DNA from: Phlebotomus papatasi
Taxonomy: Eukaryota; Arthropoda; Insecta; Diptera; Psychodidae
Reading direction: 5' to 3'
Length of the DNA stretch: 64,000 bases
Assembly: GCF_024763615.1 (NCBI RefSeq)
Contig: NC_077224.1
Location: 60,026,712-60,090,711 of the forward strand
Of this stretch, positions 62,912 to 64,000 are shown in pieces. Under the pieces are notes generated by a model that searched no databases, had not been told where the DNA came from, and saw nothing but the letters and a program-made list of their open reading frames with translations. The first letter of the stretch is position 1. Each line of letters starts with the position of its first letter. The translations under genes and the position numbers were made by a program.

Positions 62912-64000
62912 CTGCAAAAGAGGAACAATTTGCACATTTTATCAAAATATTCCTTCTGCCTAACACAGTACCAACATTTTGCCAACATTCGCCAACATTT
63001 TCCCACCAACTTGTCACTCATGGGTTGCGATAATGGCAATTGGGGGAATCCTCTGGCCTCAAGACTCATGCGAAAACTCTACGATGGAGTTTACACACCG
63101 CGAAATATTTCTCATGGCACAATTTAGTAAAATTAAATCCAGAGGATTAGTTTGCTGGAGAGTTGGAAAGCACGACATGGTGTTTGAGCAGGTAAATCAA
63201 ATTTTATGTCGGCACACCCCCTATTTTATACACAAATTCACACTAATCCTCCTGAGGTTACTGAAGAGATTCTCATGAACACCTCTGCAGTGCACCTTGG
63301 AAAACTTTCATCCCTAGCATTTTCAGGGGTTGGTTGAATTTATGCTAAATCGAAAATATACTCTCTGCAGAGCTTTTTTTTGCCTTTCTGGGTGGAACTG
63401 TTGGATTTCTCTGGTACATATCAATGCCCAAGGAAAATTCGCAAAATGCTCGAAATCTCAAGTTTTTTTTGCTTTTGCTTTTGGATACCGAATAAAAGCG
63501 ATACATAAATAATCTCAGGATATGTTTAACACGTTTAACATAATGTTAAAAAAAGGGTGGTAAAGCGTTGTAGACTTTGCGAAATGTTCGAACTCGAATG
63601 CGTAACTTAGATACTATATCTCGAAAATATTTTCTCATCGTTTACCATTTAACAGTTCATAACTGATTTGAACCAATTCATAAATCATTCAAAATATTCT
63701 CCAAAATAGCTTAGGAGAAATATATACAATTTTCGGACAAAAAATATTTATCGGTTCATAAACGGTCATTTACTGGTTTAGAACTCTTTGAAACCGGTTC
63801 AATCTTAAAAATAAAGTGATCGTTTGAACATAATTCACTGTTTTTCACTATCTTTTACAAATAGTGCTGCATTTCTCTAATGGAACACGTATATCAAAAA
63901 TAAAGATACAAAACGGAATTCTTTTTAGGTATGATTCCTTCATAATCACACCTATTTCAAAAGAGATGGCAAAGCGTCCCAGCTTTGCGGAATGCTCGAA
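62912..64000 (-). other. intron upstream of exon a (incomplete)
   Basis: No further exon of the gene is seen on the minus strand here. Most of it appears single copy. From about 63556 it holds a dispersed repeat: a GGTAAAGCG...TTTGCGAAATGTTCGAACTCG block, then text about 'tactatatctcgaaa' and 'aaccggttca'. A second start of the same unit (GGCAAAGCGTCCCAGCTTTG) appears at about 63967. Related blocks occur near 29316-29425 and, inverted, near 31136-31240. Confidence 0.55.

Larger units (their letters stand above)
56571..62766 (-). other. intron a-b, 6.2 kb
   Basis: Contains a pogo-like MITE (61584-62013), the GC-richer 1.8-kb repeat element (59287-61078), a MITE with nested GGTCAGTAAAAAAT repeats (57741-58192), a tRNA-related SINE (57516 onward), and a decayed 'taatcctttgaagac' relative of the 10070 MITE near 57240-57400. 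The stretches 56620-57200 and 58200-59280 show nothing recognisable beyond AT-rich sequence. Confidence 0.8.

Noticed and set aside
1..64000. CRISPR arrays, operons, bacterial or phage genes
   Set aside because: The regularly spaced repeats (29890-30395, 34258-34980) have no unique spacers, and all confident coding sequence is intron-split animal sequence.

Overview
The window is animal nuclear DNA, most likely from an insect and probably a dipteran. It is AT-rich, exons are separated by kilobase-scale introns with canonical GT-AG borders, and the introns are packed with short inverted-repeat transposons (MITEs), foldback elements, a decayed mariner transposase and RTE-like reverse-transcriptase scraps. 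I see no bacterial, organellar or viral gene content. The insect assignment is inferred from the gene family and transposon spectrum, not from a species marker.

Only one host gene is supported. It lies on the minus strand, runs right to left across the whole window and leaves it at both ends. Twelve internal exons (62911-62767, 56570-56242, 41241-41089, 36206-36031, 32329-32114, 24256-23819, 19388-19101, 15892-15660, 15258-15228, 11490-11391, 6982-6863, 433-77) join with matching splice phases at every one of the eleven junctions. They give 862 codons of open frame. The protein order is: end of an ADAMTS cysteine-rich module, seven complete thrombospondin type-1 repeats (TSRs) with an acidic linker between TSR3 and TSR4, one immunoglobulin C2 domain, a low-complexity linker that includes a 31-nt micro-exon, and the start of an eighth TSR. 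This is the architecture of secreted ADAMTS-like proteins (vertebrate ADAMTSL1/ADAMTSL3, C. elegans MADD-4/punctin, Drosophila nolo), extracellular-matrix organisers of synapses and axon or muscle-arm guidance. The signal peptide and first TSR should lie right of 64000; the remaining TSRs and any PLAC domain left of position 1.

The rest is intron. Left part (434-15227): several MITEs, a (TTGAA)n microsatellite, a foldback made of short direct repeats, an RTE-like reverse-transcriptase remnant (minus, about 12550-12775), and four tandem palindromes at 14561-15180 that end 47 bp from the micro-exon donor. Middle (15893-36030): an inverted-repeat element carrying hammerhead-ribozyme-like motifs, two relatives of a 'CCCGGNATTATGCA' MITE, a three-deep nest of MITEs (26829-27820), and a 30-bp tandem array that is open on both strands. 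Right part (36207-62766): a 'GGTCAGTAAAAAAT' foldback array, a tRNA-derived SINE, a decayed mariner (plus, 37826-38380), two long near-perfect palindromes, a second reverse-transcriptase remnant, a foldback element at 48801-49322, a precisely bounded nested insertion (53083-54002), a second tRNA-related SINE, and a GC-richer 1.8-kb non-coding element built from about 295-bp repeats (59287-61078).

The points most worth a second look are: the absent ADAMTS spacer domain in the first exon; the hammerhead-like motifs placed symmetrically in inverted repeats; the MITE family that keeps an open psq/pogo-like helix-turn-helix remnant; the micro-exon beside a palindrome array; and the 295-bp-periodic element.
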